Part shown: positions 34,437 through 42,734 of the stretch, in pieces
How the letters are laid out: the number at the start of each line of letters is the position of its first letter
Numbering within the stretch: the first letter of the stretch is position 1
Assembly (NCBI GenBank): GCA_943789485.1
Contig: CALSUH010000005.1
Span: 496,001 to 560,000 of the forward strand
Direction: 5' to 3'
DNA length: 64,000 bases
Origin: an uncultured Pseudomonadales bacterium
Lineage (GTDB): Bacteria > Pseudomonadota > Gammaproteobacteria > Pseudomonadales > Pseudohongiellaceae
The notes under the pieces: generated by a model
Seen by the model: the letters and a program-made list of their open reading frames with translations, nothing else
What the model was told of the DNA's origin: nothing
Databases searched by the model: none
Program-made: the position numbers and the translations under genes

Positions 34437-36137
34437 GTGAAAACCGTCAAACTGGTAAAGGTAGCAATTGCAGCGCTTCTGTTGAGTCCCGCAATAAGTA
34501 GTGCGGCGGAAAGAGTGGGAGATTTTTCACTCCTTGACCAAAATGGTTACCACCACAGCATGAGCTGGTACGACGACCATAAAATGATTGCCCTACTGGT
34601 GCAGGCTAACGACAGTAAAGAAACAGCAGAAGCATTGCCGTCCTTCGATGCCTTGAAGGCAAAGTACGATGGCCAAGGCGTTGAGTTCATGATGATCAAC
34701 CCTATGGGAGAACTTAATCGCAGCGCTGTACAAGCCCAATCGTTAAAATACGGCGTCGACATTCCCATTTTAATGGATGATGCGCGCGTTATCTCCGAAG
34801 CCCTCGGCATCGAGCGGGCCGGTGAAGTACTTCTTTATAACCCACGCTCCTTCATGGTTGAGTACCGAGGTAGCGTCGAGCTATCAGAGAAAGCCATTCA
34901 AGAAATTCTGGCGAGTGAGGACGTAAGCGTAGCCTCGGTTGCAACAAGCGGCCCGGCAATTAGTTATGCTGCTACTGCAGTGCCTTCCTATACGGCGGAT
35001 ATTGCACCGATACTGGCAGAGAACTGTGCAACCTGTCACCGCGAGGGCGGCATCGCTCCATTCGCGATGGACAGCCATACAATGGTTCAGGGTTGGTCTC
35101 CAATGATTCGCGAAGTCTTGATGACGAAGCGCATGCCACCGGGTCAGATCGATGGTCACATCGGTGAGTTCATCAACGATCGATTGATCACTGACGAAGA
35201 AGTTAGAAATGTAATCGCATGGGCCGACGCCGGCGCACCTAAAGACGGCGATACCGATCCTTTGACAGAGTTAACTTGGTCTACGTCTAAGTGGAGCCTG
35301 AGTGATAAGCCTGACTTGGTGCTCAAAGTACCTTCGCAGCAGGTTCCAGCTACCGGTGTCTTAGAATACAGAGATGTTGCGGTGAAGATCGATCTTGACG
35401 GCAAAGACCGCTGGGTACGTGGCACCGAGTACATCCCGGGTGATCGTACCGTGCTTCATCACACTATTAACTCTCTGAGCTTTCCTGAAGAAGTTGGTAA
35501 GCGACGAGGAAGGAATAACCCAGACAAGGCCAGCATTACTGCCTATATCCCGGGCGGCACGGCGGCATTTAACCCACCTAACACTGGGGGCCTTTTGAAA
35601 GACGGCTCAGTCTTGAATCTTAATCTTCACTACACAACCAATGGTCGCGAGACTGTCGATGAGAGTGAAATAGGATTGTGGTTCTACCCAGAGGGTGAAA
35701 TACCGGCAGAGAGAATGTCAGGTCGATGTGCTTGTATTTTTCCTAACACCTGGACAAATATTCCATCAAATGACCCTGCCTTTGAGCAGACGGCGACGAT
35801 AACCATTGGCAAAGATGCCAACATTTATAGTTACTTGCCGCACATGCATTTCCGTGGGAAGTACATGCGTTTCTACGCAGACTACCCAGATGGCTCAAGT
35901 GAAGAGCTAATCAATATTGCGCAGTTCAACTATGCTTGGCAGATGAGCTACACCTATGCCGAACCAAAATTTGTGCCAGCGGGTACTAAGATTACCGCGG
36001 TAGGCGCCTTTGATAATTCTGCGCAGAATCCTGCGAACCCTGATCCGGAGAGAACGGTACCCTGGGGACAGCAGAGCTGGGACGAGATGTTTTTCGGAGC
36101 GGTTCAATGGAAAAACATCGACCAAGGCGGCAATTAG
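34437..36137 (+). CDS. Exported redoxin / cytochrome c / copper-monooxygenase-like fusion
   Basis: The protein has 566 residues from a GTG start with GAGGAG in front, and a signal peptide ending SSAA. Residues 25-150 form a thioredoxin-like redoxin domain that has no cysteine at all. Residues 185-285 hold a haem domain with CATCH at 197-201 and MDSHTMVQGWSPMIREVLMT, plus an RMPPGQ methionine loop. Residues 290-560 resemble copper type II ascorbate-dependent monooxygenases: VLHHTINSLSF and YLPHMHFRGKYMRFYAD are probable copper ligands. The combination suggests electron delivery from haem to a copper site in the periplasm. A separate redoxin gene that keeps its cysteine is at 62115. A strong terminator follows. 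Confidence 0.85.
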   Translation: MKTVKLVKVAIAALLLSPAISSAAERVGDFSLLDQNGYHHSMSWYDDHKMIALLVQANDSKETAEALPSFDALKAKYDGQGVEFMMINPMGELNRSAVQAQSLKYGVDIPILMDDARVISEALGIERAGEVLLYNPRSFMVEYRGSVELSEKAIQEILASEDVSVASVATSGPAISYAATAVPSYTADIAPILAENCATCHREGGIAPFAMDSHTMVQGWSPMIREVLMTKRMPPGQIDGHIGEFINDRLITDEEVRNVIAWADAGAPKDGDTDPLTELTWSTSKWSLSDKPDLVLKVPSQQVPATGVLEYRDVAVKIDLDGKDRWVRGTEYIPGDRTVLHHTINSLSFPEEVGKRRGRNNPDKASITAYIPGGTAAFNPPNTGGLLKDGSVLNLNLHYTTNGRETVDESEIGLWFYPEGEIPAERMSGRCACIFPNTWTNIPSNDPAFEQTATITIGKDANIYSYLPHMHFRGKYMRFYADYPDGSSEELINIAQFNYAWQMSYTYAEPKFVPAGTKITAVGAFDNSAQNPANPDPERTVPWGQQSWDEMFFGAVQWKNIDQGGN

Positions 36138-36165
36138 TACACGTTAGATAACTTGGTTCTAGATC

Positions 36166-36198
36166 AAAGCCCGGCCACTTAAGTGACTGGGCTTTTTT
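36166..36198 (+). terminator. Rho-independent terminator after the redoxin/cytochrome/monooxygenase gene
   Basis: AGCCCGGCCACT pairs with AGTGACTGGGCT across a TA loop (two mismatched positions), followed by TTTTTT. It begins 28 bases after the stop codon. Confidence 0.9.
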
Positions 36199-36209
36199 GT
36201 GGGTGGACG

Positions 36210-36324
36210 CAGCTCAGTAGAGCGCGAATTGCCGCGTTAAATTTTTTCTCTGGCTCGTTATTTACAAATGTAAACGCCTCGCCCGAGGAGAAATTTGCCT
36301 TGCACTTCGCGCTCTACTGAACTG
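36210..36324. repeat. Long imperfect inverted repeat (115 bases)
   Basis: The 19-base arm at 36210-36228 pairs with 36306-36324 with one mismatch (cagctcagtagagcgcgaa against the complement of ttcgcgctctactgaactg). Inside, AAATTTTTTCTC faces GAGAAATTT, and a TTTACA/TGTAAA hairpin lies near the centre. The whole can fold into one long structure. It contains no reading frame and lies between convergent genes. It could be a small non-autonomous insertion or a structured RNA. Confidence 0.7.
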
Positions 36325-36496
36325 CTCGAGATGGCGGGTGTGTGCTAGGCTGCTGCGATGGTAATTCTTTTGTAGTTTCTGCAATAAGAAAAAATATTCG
36401 AGAACAAAGGGATCGGGGTAAAACTAGTTTGATATTAAGAGCTGGTGCCATGTTTGGTTTCGCTAATTCTTCTAGCCATTTCAAAAATTGGTTCTG

Positions 36497-37702
36497 CTAA
36501 TAGTCGATTCGTGCGACTTTTACCTGGGGAGTAGTGCTAATGTCAGTCCAAGTCACATACACTGAATTGCCTACCGCTTCGATGATCGGAAATCCGCTGC
36601 GACGCGATGCACTGCTACTAGCAACTTCGGTAATATCTAAAAAATTACCCTTTATGTCGTAGCGCGAGAGCACAATTTTCGCCCCATCTGTGGTGTCCAT
36701 CCAACTTACGACGACCTCGTTGGATTCCAAAATAACCGTGCCAACACGGCCATTCGTATTCGGACTCTCGACAACTATTGGGTCAGAGAAGCTCTGGCCA
36801 CTATCGCTGGACATCACTAGTTGAATTTTTGGTGTGTCGTCTTTAGCGCTAAACCAAGCAACGGCAACTCTCTCTTTCATGGCTGCAACCGAAGGGCCAT
36901 TAACAGGACAGCCGGCAATCTGCCAATTGTCATTGTGTAGTGGCTGCGGCAACGTCCAGGCACCTTCTAGTAAACGTGTAGCATAGATATCTCGCACTTC
37001 TTCGGAAGAGCGGTCGCGGTAGACAACGATTGGGCCTTTCTCTGTCATCGCTGAACTGGTCTGGCAGCAATCACAGACGCGATGATCTAGTTCCCATTCG
37101 CTAACATTGGCGCCAGACTTATCGAAAATACCAGCACGAAGAGTCATCGCGCCTAGCGGATTACCCTGTTTAGTTTCCCGTCCGTCCAGCCAAGTGATTA
37201 GTGTAGTTCCATTGTCAAATGGCAGCATCGAAACGAAACCGTGTTCGGCGCTAATACCGTCTGTGTGGATCGTGCGAGCTTCTGTCCAAGTCGCGTTGTC
37301 CTTGGGATAAAATCGCGCGCGAATATCGTAGTCGTAAGTACCCTGCGCACTTATTTGTAACCAGTGTGCAACCATGCCGCTAGCATCAACCGACAACGCC
37401 GGGAAATCCGCCCAGTTTACAAACCAATTGTTACCTTGGCTAATCACCTTGGGAGTATCCCAGCCCTCACTAGCAAGTCGAGAGAACGCGAGTGTTGCCT
37501 GCTCAGTATCCTGACTTACCCAAGAGAGATAGATTTCTCCGGATTCATTGGCGACAACACGGGACAGGCTGCTATTGCTCGAAGCGGGTGATGGCAAGTG
37601 TTCTAACCGTCCTTGTCCGGCCGCGCCCGAGGCAAAGCCCAAGCTCCATGCAAAGAGGAAGACAAGCAGAGCTGTATTTGGAGAACCGATCGATCTAATC
37701 AT
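36497..37702 (-). CDS. Exported BNR-repeat beta-propeller protein with CDCC motif
   Basis: The 401-residue product has a signal peptide (LLVFLFAWSLGFASGAAGQ). Repeats of a sialidase-like propeller follow: SSDSGQSFSDPIVVES is an Asp-box, and similar units include IYLSWVSQDTEQATLAFSRL and VAWFSAKDDTPKIQLVMSSD. The centre holds HRVCDCCQTSSAMTEKGPIV and YRDRSSEEVRDIYATR, a conserved pattern in uncharacterised exported proteins; it lacks the catalytic set of true sialidases. The CDCC cluster with a later GCPVNGPS may bind metal or form disulfides. It lies 32 bases after a TlpA-type thioredoxin gene, which could serve those cysteines. Confidence 0.75.
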   Translation of the reverse strand: MIRSIGSPNTALLVFLFAWSLGFASGAAGQGRLEHLPSPASSNSSLSRVVANESGEIYLSWVSQDTEQATLAFSRLASEGWDTPKVISQGNNWFVNWADFPALSVDASGMVAHWLQISAQGTYDYDIRARFYPKDNATWTEARTIHTDGISAEHGFVSMLPFDNGTTLITWLDGRETKQGNPLGAMTLRAGIFDKSGANVSEWELDHRVCDCCQTSSAMTEKGPIVVYRDRSSEEVRDIYATRLLEGAWTLPQPLHNDNWQIAGCPVNGPSVAAMKERVAVAWFSAKDDTPKIQLVMSSDSGQSFSDPIVVESPNTNGRVGTVILESNEVVVSWMDTTDGAKIVLSRYDIKGNFLDITEVASSSASRRSGFPIIEAVGNSVYVTWTDISTTPQVKVARIDY

Positions 37703-37734
37703 GTCACTATGCTCCAGCTGGTTCTAAGAACTGC

Positions 37735-38199
37735 TTAATCGGTAAGCGGAGTAAGTCCCTGAAGTGATAATGCGTCAAGTATCTCCTGCTCGCTTTGCAT
37801 GCCTATTAGTTTCGCCATGACTTCATTCGAGGGCGACAATAGATAAGTGGTAGGCAGAACGTCAGGGGGTTTCATCCCTAGCAGATCGACCGTTTCCTGG
37901 CTTAACACAGTAAATTCGATGCCCATCTCTTCGGCAATCTCAAGCGTTAACTCTCTGGGATCTTCATCGAAGTTCACGCCCACAATTTTTACCTTGCTAT
38001 TGGCCAAGCGCACACTCAGCTCATTGAACATGGGAATCTCTACTCGGCAAGGCGCGCACCATTCAGACCAATAATTCACAATGCGCCAATTGCCATCGTT
38101 AGTTTCAGCTGCTGTGAGTGGATACGAAAGCGTCGTAATAGCCACAAAAATCAACACGAATAGACTCTGTGAAATAGATGGTTTCTTAGGCTTAGGCAT
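37735..38199 (-). CDS. TlpA-like periplasmic thiol-disulfide oxidoreductase
   Basis: This 154-residue protein has an N-terminal membrane or signal segment (LFVLIFVAITTLSYPLTAA). The thioredoxin fold has the active site WCAPCRVEIPMFNELSVRL and the cis-proline loop DVLPTTYLLSP. TlpA/ResA-type proteins reduce or isomerise disulfides in the periplasm, often for cytochrome c or copper-site assembly. It is the first gene of a two-gene operon with the BNR-repeat CDCC protein, its likely client. Confidence 0.9.
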   Translation of the reverse strand: MPKPKKPSISQSLFVLIFVAITTLSYPLTAAETNDGNWRIVNYWSEWCAPCRVEIPMFNELSVRLANSKVKIVGVNFDEDPRELTLEIAEEMGIEFTVLSQETVDLLGMKPPDVLPTTYLLSPSNEVMAKLIGMQSEQEILDALSLQGLTPLTD

Positions 38200-38424
38200 T
38201 AATGTGCACCGTTATCTCTGTATGAGTGAGTCATGACTTTGCCTCTAAAATTCTAAGCTGTCCCTGTTTTTCTTATCTGTTTTTATAGAAGCTAATAGAT
38301 ATCAAGAGTAAATCGGGCTCAGCCTGTATGTTGATGATGTAGATAGCAGAGTTAGCTGCGCGTGGGTTTTTAGTAGGCAACATGACCGATTACGTATTCA
38401 AATCATAAGTTAAAAAAGTTAGCT

Positions 38425-39132
38425 ATGAAACCTGTTTGTTTGGTTATAGGCGCAGGTGCAGGAATTGGCGGCAGTGTGGGCAAGCGCTTCGCCTAGGAGG
38501 ACTATCACGCTGTACTGTGTCGACGCAGCAATGAAAAAGGTCTAGCTAAGCTGGTTTCGCAGATTAAGGAAGACGGTGAAGAAGCATCGGGGTTTCTTTT
38601 AAACGCAATGAACGAAGGCAGTATTGAAGACTGTATAACGGCAGTAGAGTCGGAGATCGGGCCGATAGAAGTGGTAGTCTTTAATCTTGGTGCGCAAGTC
38701 GGCAATCGTTCTCTGCAAGACACTTCAGACAAAGTGCTCGAACTGGGTTGGAGGATGTCAACGTTCGCTTTGTTCAGAACTGCACCCACTGCCGCTGTTC
38801 GCGGTAATGCTCAACAACATTGCCATGCCGCGGCTATGGGCGGACAGCGTAGGCTCTGTCAATCATTGAATGCGGAATACGTAAGCAAAGGCATTCATGT
38901 GGCACACGTGGTTATAGATGGGTCTGTTGATGCTCCTGATACGCTAGGGGAAATACTGGGCGCTAAAAAATTTCAGCAGCTAAGAGAAGAGAAAGGCATG
39001 GGGCATGATGGCTTGATGTTGCCAGAAAAAATTGCAGAGACTTACCTGCATCTACATCAGCAAAACCGTTCCGACTGGACTCACGAATTGGACTTGCGCG
39101 CTTACTCAGACCCAGCTTGGTGGAATCACTAA
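38425..39132 (+). pseudogene. Short-chain dehydrogenase (SDR) pseudogene with amber stop and internal deletion
   Basis: Reading from ATG 38425 gives MKPVCLVIGAGAGIGGSVGK RFA and then an in-frame TAG at 38494-38496. The same frame continues EDYHAVLCRRSNEKGLAKLV through VVFNLGAQVGNRSLQDTSDK to the stop at 39130. Around residue 115 the text jumps from ALFRTA to PTAAVRGNAQQHCHAAAMGG, so roughly 20 codons with the active-site region (the GASxS strand) are gone without a frame change. The end (GIHVAHVVIDGSVDAPDTLG) is well preserved and typical of SDRs. A sequencing error could explain the stop but not the deletion. Confidence 0.8.
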
Positions 39133-39489
39133 ACTATGGATTGGGATGCAATGTGATGAGATTCTTCTGACGTTGTAAGATGCCTAATAATTAGTAAATA
39201 CCAAGCTAGGGTTTATGATCAAGTCACACATCATTTTTTGGGGTGTCGGCACCAGTCGCACAATCCAGCCCATCTGAGTTGCGGAAGGGCTAGGCTTGAG
39301 TTATGCGCTGAAGCCTAGCGGACCAAGAACCGCTCAGCGGTCGACTTGGAATGCACGTAGCAGGGACCCGCTTAGATGATGCTGCCTATAGGATCGCTGC
39401 TCATCCTCCTTCCTACAACGGGTAGCTGTAGACATTTTAGGCTTTCCCTCCTATCCTTAGCTCACAATAGTAATAGCTAGAGAACTAAT
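39133..39489. other. 357-base gap with two neighbouring hairpins
   Basis: GCTAGGCTT at 39289-39297 pairs with AAGCCTAGC at 39311-39319. A second stem, CCAAG-CCGCT against AGCGG-CTTGG, follows at 39323-39349. No T-run follows either. No coding sequence was recognised. The last 60 bases form the leader of the following gene. Confidence 0.6.
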
Positions 39490-40563
39490 ATGATGTGCAA
39501 CTTGGTACATATCCGGAAACTCTTCTGTTTTCTCTTTGTCGGTCTCTTTATGGCGAATTTTACTTACGGCCAACAGCCTGACTTAAGTGCTGTTTCAATT
39601 ACCAGACTCGCAAACAAACCTATTATTGGTCCAGGCATTCACCCCAGTACTGGCGAGAATATCCAGGGACCTTCTCTAATTCGAGTGCCAGATTGGATAG
39701 AAAATCCTCTGGGCAAATACTATGTCTACTTTGCCGATCACAAAGGACTTTATATTCGCCTAGCCTATGCAGATGAACTTACCGGTCCTTGGCAAATTCA
39801 CGCCCCTGGCAGCCTCCAGATTGAGGATTCTTACTTTGCTCCTACCCCACCTCCAATTTCTGACGAGCTACTTGCTGAACTGACCGCTGCTCGCAGCGGG
39901 GTTTCCGGATTAGGTTCTCCTGTTTCGCATGATCTTGCGCTTGAGTTTACTCTGCCCCACATAGCCTCTCCCGACGTCCATGTTGATGATGAAAACCAAC
40001 AGATCGTTATGTACTATCACGGTTTAGAAGGACCTGCTTTTCAGCACTCACGGGTAGCCACTTCTAAAAATGGCATCGATTTTGTAGCCCGGGAAGAAAA
40101 CCTCGGTCGCACCTATATGCGAGCCTTCGAACACGATGACATGACTTACGTGTTAGCGATGCCCGGCCAGTTTTATCGATCAGAAGATGGTTTCACCAAC
40201 TTCCAGGAAGGGCCTCGGCTATTTGCATCCAATATGCGCCATTCCGCAGTAATCGTGCGGGGTGACCATCTTTATGTCTTCTGGACCCGCGTAGGTGACG
40301 CACCAGAAAGCATCCTGCTGAGTACAATCGATATCAGTTCAGACTGGATGGAATGGGAAGAATCTGAGGAAGTAGTTTTACTCAGTCCTGAATTCGAATG
40401 GGAAGGTGCCAATGCTCCGATTGAACCCTCGGTACGAAGTACAGCATATGGTCAAGTGAACCAATTGCGCGATCCAGCTCTCTACGTCGAAGACCGAGTA
40501 GTTTATCTGCTCTACGCGGTAGCTGGAGAAAGTGGCATTGCGTTGGCTCGCGTCGACTTCTAA
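39490..40563 (+). CDS. Exported five-bladed-propeller protein, GH43-like
   Basis: This 357-residue protein has a signal peptide (FCFLFVGLFMANFTYGQ) followed by a repeated beta pattern of the glycosidase 43/62-like five-bladed propeller. A first-blade NIQGPSLIRVPDWIE is followed by YYVYFADHKGLYIRLAYADE, LTGPWQIH, and later HIASPDVHVDDENQQIVMYY and VYFWTRVGDAPESILLS-like blades. The usual catalytic acids of GH43 cannot be assigned with confidence, so it may bind rather than cleave carbohydrate. A very strong palindromic terminator follows. Confidence 0.7.
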   Translation: MMCNLVHIRKLFCFLFVGLFMANFTYGQQPDLSAVSITRLANKPIIGPGIHPSTGENIQGPSLIRVPDWIENPLGKYYVYFADHKGLYIRLAYADELTGPWQIHAPGSLQIEDSYFAPTPPPISDELLAELTAARSGVSGLGSPVSHDLALEFTLPHIASPDVHVDDENQQIVMYYHGLEGPAFQHSRVATSKNGIDFVAREENLGRTYMRAFEHDDMTYVLAMPGQFYRSEDGFTNFQEGPRLFASNMRHSAVIVRGDHLYVFWTRVGDAPESILLSTIDISSDWMEWEESEEVVLLSPEFEWEGANAPIEPSVRSTAYGQVNQLRDPALYVEDRVVYLLYAVAGESGIALARVDF

Positions 40564-40616
40564 ATCGAATGGATAAAAAGGTAGGATAGAGTAACAATAC
40601 GGTACTGTTTTTTATC

Positions 40617-40676
40617 CTGAACGCCATACATAAAAAAGCCCAGCTTGTGCTGGGCTTTTTTATGTATAGCGTTCAG
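40617..40676. terminator. Bidirectional terminator-like palindrome, left copy
   Basis: A palindrome of about 28 base pairs runs from CTGAACGC at 40617 to GCGTTCAG at 40676, with only a couple of mismatched bases. The core is GCCCAGC-TTGT-GCTGGGC flanked by A- and T-runs on both sides, so it can terminate transcription either way. Its right end is also the start of the 107-base repeat. Confidence 0.9.
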
Positions 40677-40775
40677 AGACGGAATCGAACCACCGATACG
40701 AGGATTTTCAGTAGAACGCGTGACCGACTCCTTTTTCAAATCAATGGGTTAAAACCGAGAAATCAGAGTGTGCTA
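40669..40775 (+). repeat. 107-base direct repeat containing tRNA-Phe 3' half, copy A
   Basis: It matches the segment at 42734-42840 base for base in length (107), ungapped, with most positions identical. The first 45 bases, read on the minus strand, are the T-arm and anticodon stem of a tRNA-Phe gene (CTGAAAATCCTCGT, then GGTGGTTCGATTCCG). The acceptor end and the 5' half are missing. This looks like an attachment-site (att) relic of a tRNA-integrating element. Confidence 0.8.
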
Positions 40776-40897
40776 TGGACTGTCAGGAATTTGGCCAAAC
40801 CACTGTATCCTTACTCTGCCCCCATTTCTTTAACTAATAGTGTTCAAAAACACGCTATGCTCCCGTACTATCAAGCCAAGGCCACAGGAGAATAATA

Positions 40898-42427
40898 ATG
40901 AATAAGACTTCCTCCAATGCATTGATAGCAACACTTTTTAGCTTGGGTTTAATCCTCCCTATCTATACCAATGCGGCAGACTCAGATTCCGAGCCCCCTA
41001 TAAGCGATGGCTCGGTGGAGAGTATGAACGCCCGCGCTGACTATTTCCGCCTAGACAACGACTACAGTCCACCACCGGGTAAAGGGCTACACCATTACAC
41101 AGCAGGCTACGCCAAGATTCTTTGCTCCGCTGTCTTCATCACTGGTCTTGACCCCGATGACGCAGCTGCCAACGTGGGCGGCTTTATTTCACCTTTTGAA
41201 CAGCGAGAGCATGTCGTTGATATACGGATCGACCGCGAACGCCAGCAAGTGGCACTGACTTTGCCCGACGGCGTGATCCGTACGGCACGGCGCTATGGCA
41301 GTCAAGGTTGTGTTGCTCGACCAATGGCACAGGAGACTATGCAGTTCACCCCGTCTATCATCGAACCTGACTTGCCCCCAGCTGATACAACAGCTTGGCC
41401 TATGGGTGATGTCCTGTCCGAGGAGCTCTGGCCTGAAGGCGTAAATCGCGAACTAGTGGAGCGCGCTTTAGAGGTAGGGTTTGGTCCACCGGAGGCTCGC
41501 ACACTAGGGCTGGTGATTACCTATCAGGGCCGCATAATCGGTGAACGTTATGGTGATGATGCTGACATGCATACGCCATTAGAAAGCTGGTCAATGACCA
41601 AAAGCCTGACTGGCACGCTGATGGGCGTGCTCATTCAGCAGGGAGCATACGAGCTTTGGCAGCCAGCGCCGATACCTGAATGGCAAATCGAAGAAGGCGA
41701 CCCCCGACAGGAAATTCGCATCGGTGACATCATGCGCATGTCCAGCGGTATTATGATAAATGCTCCGGCAGATCCAGATTTCGATGACAGCATCTACCCT
41801 GATCATGTCTACCTCTACACCGGCGGTGAGAACCTGCACCAGTATGCAGCTACGCGCCCACAAGAATACCCACCAAATACCATTGGCCGTTATCGCAATA
41901 CCGACCCAGTGCTGGCCAGCTACTTGATCCGATTGGCAGTAGACGGCCGTGGTGACAACTACCATGAATTCCCGCAACGCGCATTGTTCGACAAACTCGG
42001 CATACGCAGCGCGCTGATCGAGACCGACGCCTGGGGCAATTTCCTGGGCCAGGGGCTCGGCTTCATGTCCGCCAGAGACTGGGCAAGGCTTGGCAATCTG
42101 TACCTGCAAGATGGTGTAGCCGACGGAATACGGCTATTGCCGGAAGGCTATGTGGATTATGCCAGCGCAGTTGCCCCAGCATGGGAGAGTGACGGCCGCC
42201 CTATCTATGGCGGTGCTTTTCTCTGGCTGTCGGAACCAGAAACAGCGGATGGTACGCGCCTCAAAGCAATGCACATGCGCGGCGCTGGCGGTCAGAGCAC
42301 CAACATCATTCCAAGTCATGACCTTGTCTATGTGCGCATAGGAAAATATACCGGCGCTCGCGCAGGCGGCGAGGCGTTGAACCAGATGCTTCCAATGTTG
42401 TTAGATGCAGTACCAGCAGCGCAGTAA
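40898..42427 (+). CDS. Exported serine hydrolase of the beta-lactamase (class C/EstB) family
   Basis: The 509-residue product has a signal peptide (IATLFSLGLILPIYTNA) and an N-terminal region with two paired cysteines (residues 56-150). The beta-lactamase fold follows: nucleophile SMTK in LESWSMTKSLTGTLMGVL, a Tyr-x-Asn-like RYRNTDP, and HMRGAGGQST in place of the KTG strand. The catalytic serine and lysine are present, so it should be an active peptidase or esterase rather than necessarily a drug-resistance enzyme. It is the only intact gene between the two tRNA-Phe-bearing repeats. AGGAGAATAATA is its ribosome site. Confidence 0.88.
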   Translation: MNKTSSNALIATLFSLGLILPIYTNAADSDSEPPISDGSVESMNARADYFRLDNDYSPPPGKGLHHYTAGYAKILCSAVFITGLDPDDAAANVGGFISPFEQREHVVDIRIDRERQQVALTLPDGVIRTARRYGSQGCVARPMAQETMQFTPSIIEPDLPPADTTAWPMGDVLSEELWPEGVNRELVERALEVGFGPPEARTLGLVITYQGRIIGERYGDDADMHTPLESWSMTKSLTGTLMGVLIQQGAYELWQPAPIPEWQIEEGDPRQEIRIGDIMRMSSGIMINAPADPDFDDSIYPDHVYLYTGGENLHQYAATRPQEYPPNTIGRYRNTDPVLASYLIRLAVDGRGDNYHEFPQRALFDKLGIRSALIETDAWGNFLGQGLGFMSARDWARLGNLYLQDGVADGIRLLPEGYVDYASAVAPAWESDGRPIYGGAFLWLSEPETADGTRLKAMHMRGAGGQSTNIIPSHDLVYVRIGKYTGARAGGEALNQMLPMLLDAVPAAQ

Positions 42428-42435
42428 AATCAGAT

Positions 42436-42600
42436 ATGAGTAAAAGGAGTAAAAGGGGACAGATTTATTTTCTAGATCAGAGATGCCGGCTCGGGACGGA
42501 TAAAATCGTCAGGAACGATTTTGGACAGCTGAAGGCTGGGCGTAGCCCGAGCGCATGGATGCGCGAGTCAATAATCCAAACAGGCTTAGGCCTGTTTGTC
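42436..42600 (+). repeat. Dispersed repeat with RAYT-type border, copy 1
   Basis: The stretch begins with AAAAGGGGACAGATTTATTT, a sequence I associate with surroundings of REP-associated tyrosine transposases. It then shows CGGCTCGGGACGG at 42487-42499, an AAAATCGT/ACGATTTT hairpin, and a CAAACAGGC/GCCTGTTTG hairpin at 42577-42598. A degenerate second copy lies at 49088-49130. The 91-codon open frame across it has no protein-like features and I do not call it a gene. Confidence 0.6.
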
Positions 42601-42687
42601 CGCTCTAGCTTCGCGCTGGCGCGCTCGTTGCAAATTGCTTCGCAATTAGTCGAACCATATCGATACTTCTCATCCAGTTCCTGGCCA

Positions 42688-42734
42688 CCCTATACAAAAA
42701 AGCCCCGCTGAAAGCCAGGCTATTTTGTATAGGG
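42688..42734. terminator. Bidirectional terminator-like palindrome, right copy
   Basis: CCCTATACAAAA at 42688-42699 pairs perfectly with TTTTGTATAGGG at 42723-42734. Between them AAGCC and GGCT pair less well. It stands directly before repeat copy B, as the other palindrome stands before copy A, although the sequences differ. Confidence 0.8.

Noticed and set aside
40669..40775. A functional tRNA gene
   Set aside because: Only the 3' half without the acceptor end is present and the anticodon stem cannot pair, so no working tRNA can be made.
40647..40895. 82-codon frame containing RNRTTDTRIFS
   Set aside because: This peptide is the well-known false translation of an antisense tRNA; the frame covers the tRNA-Phe fragment and the palindrome, so it is not a gene.
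42436..42711. 91-codon plus-strand frame after the beta-lactamase gene
   Set aside because: It runs through hairpins and a dispersed repeat and has no protein-like pattern; similar frames are common artefacts next to tRNA-derived sequence.
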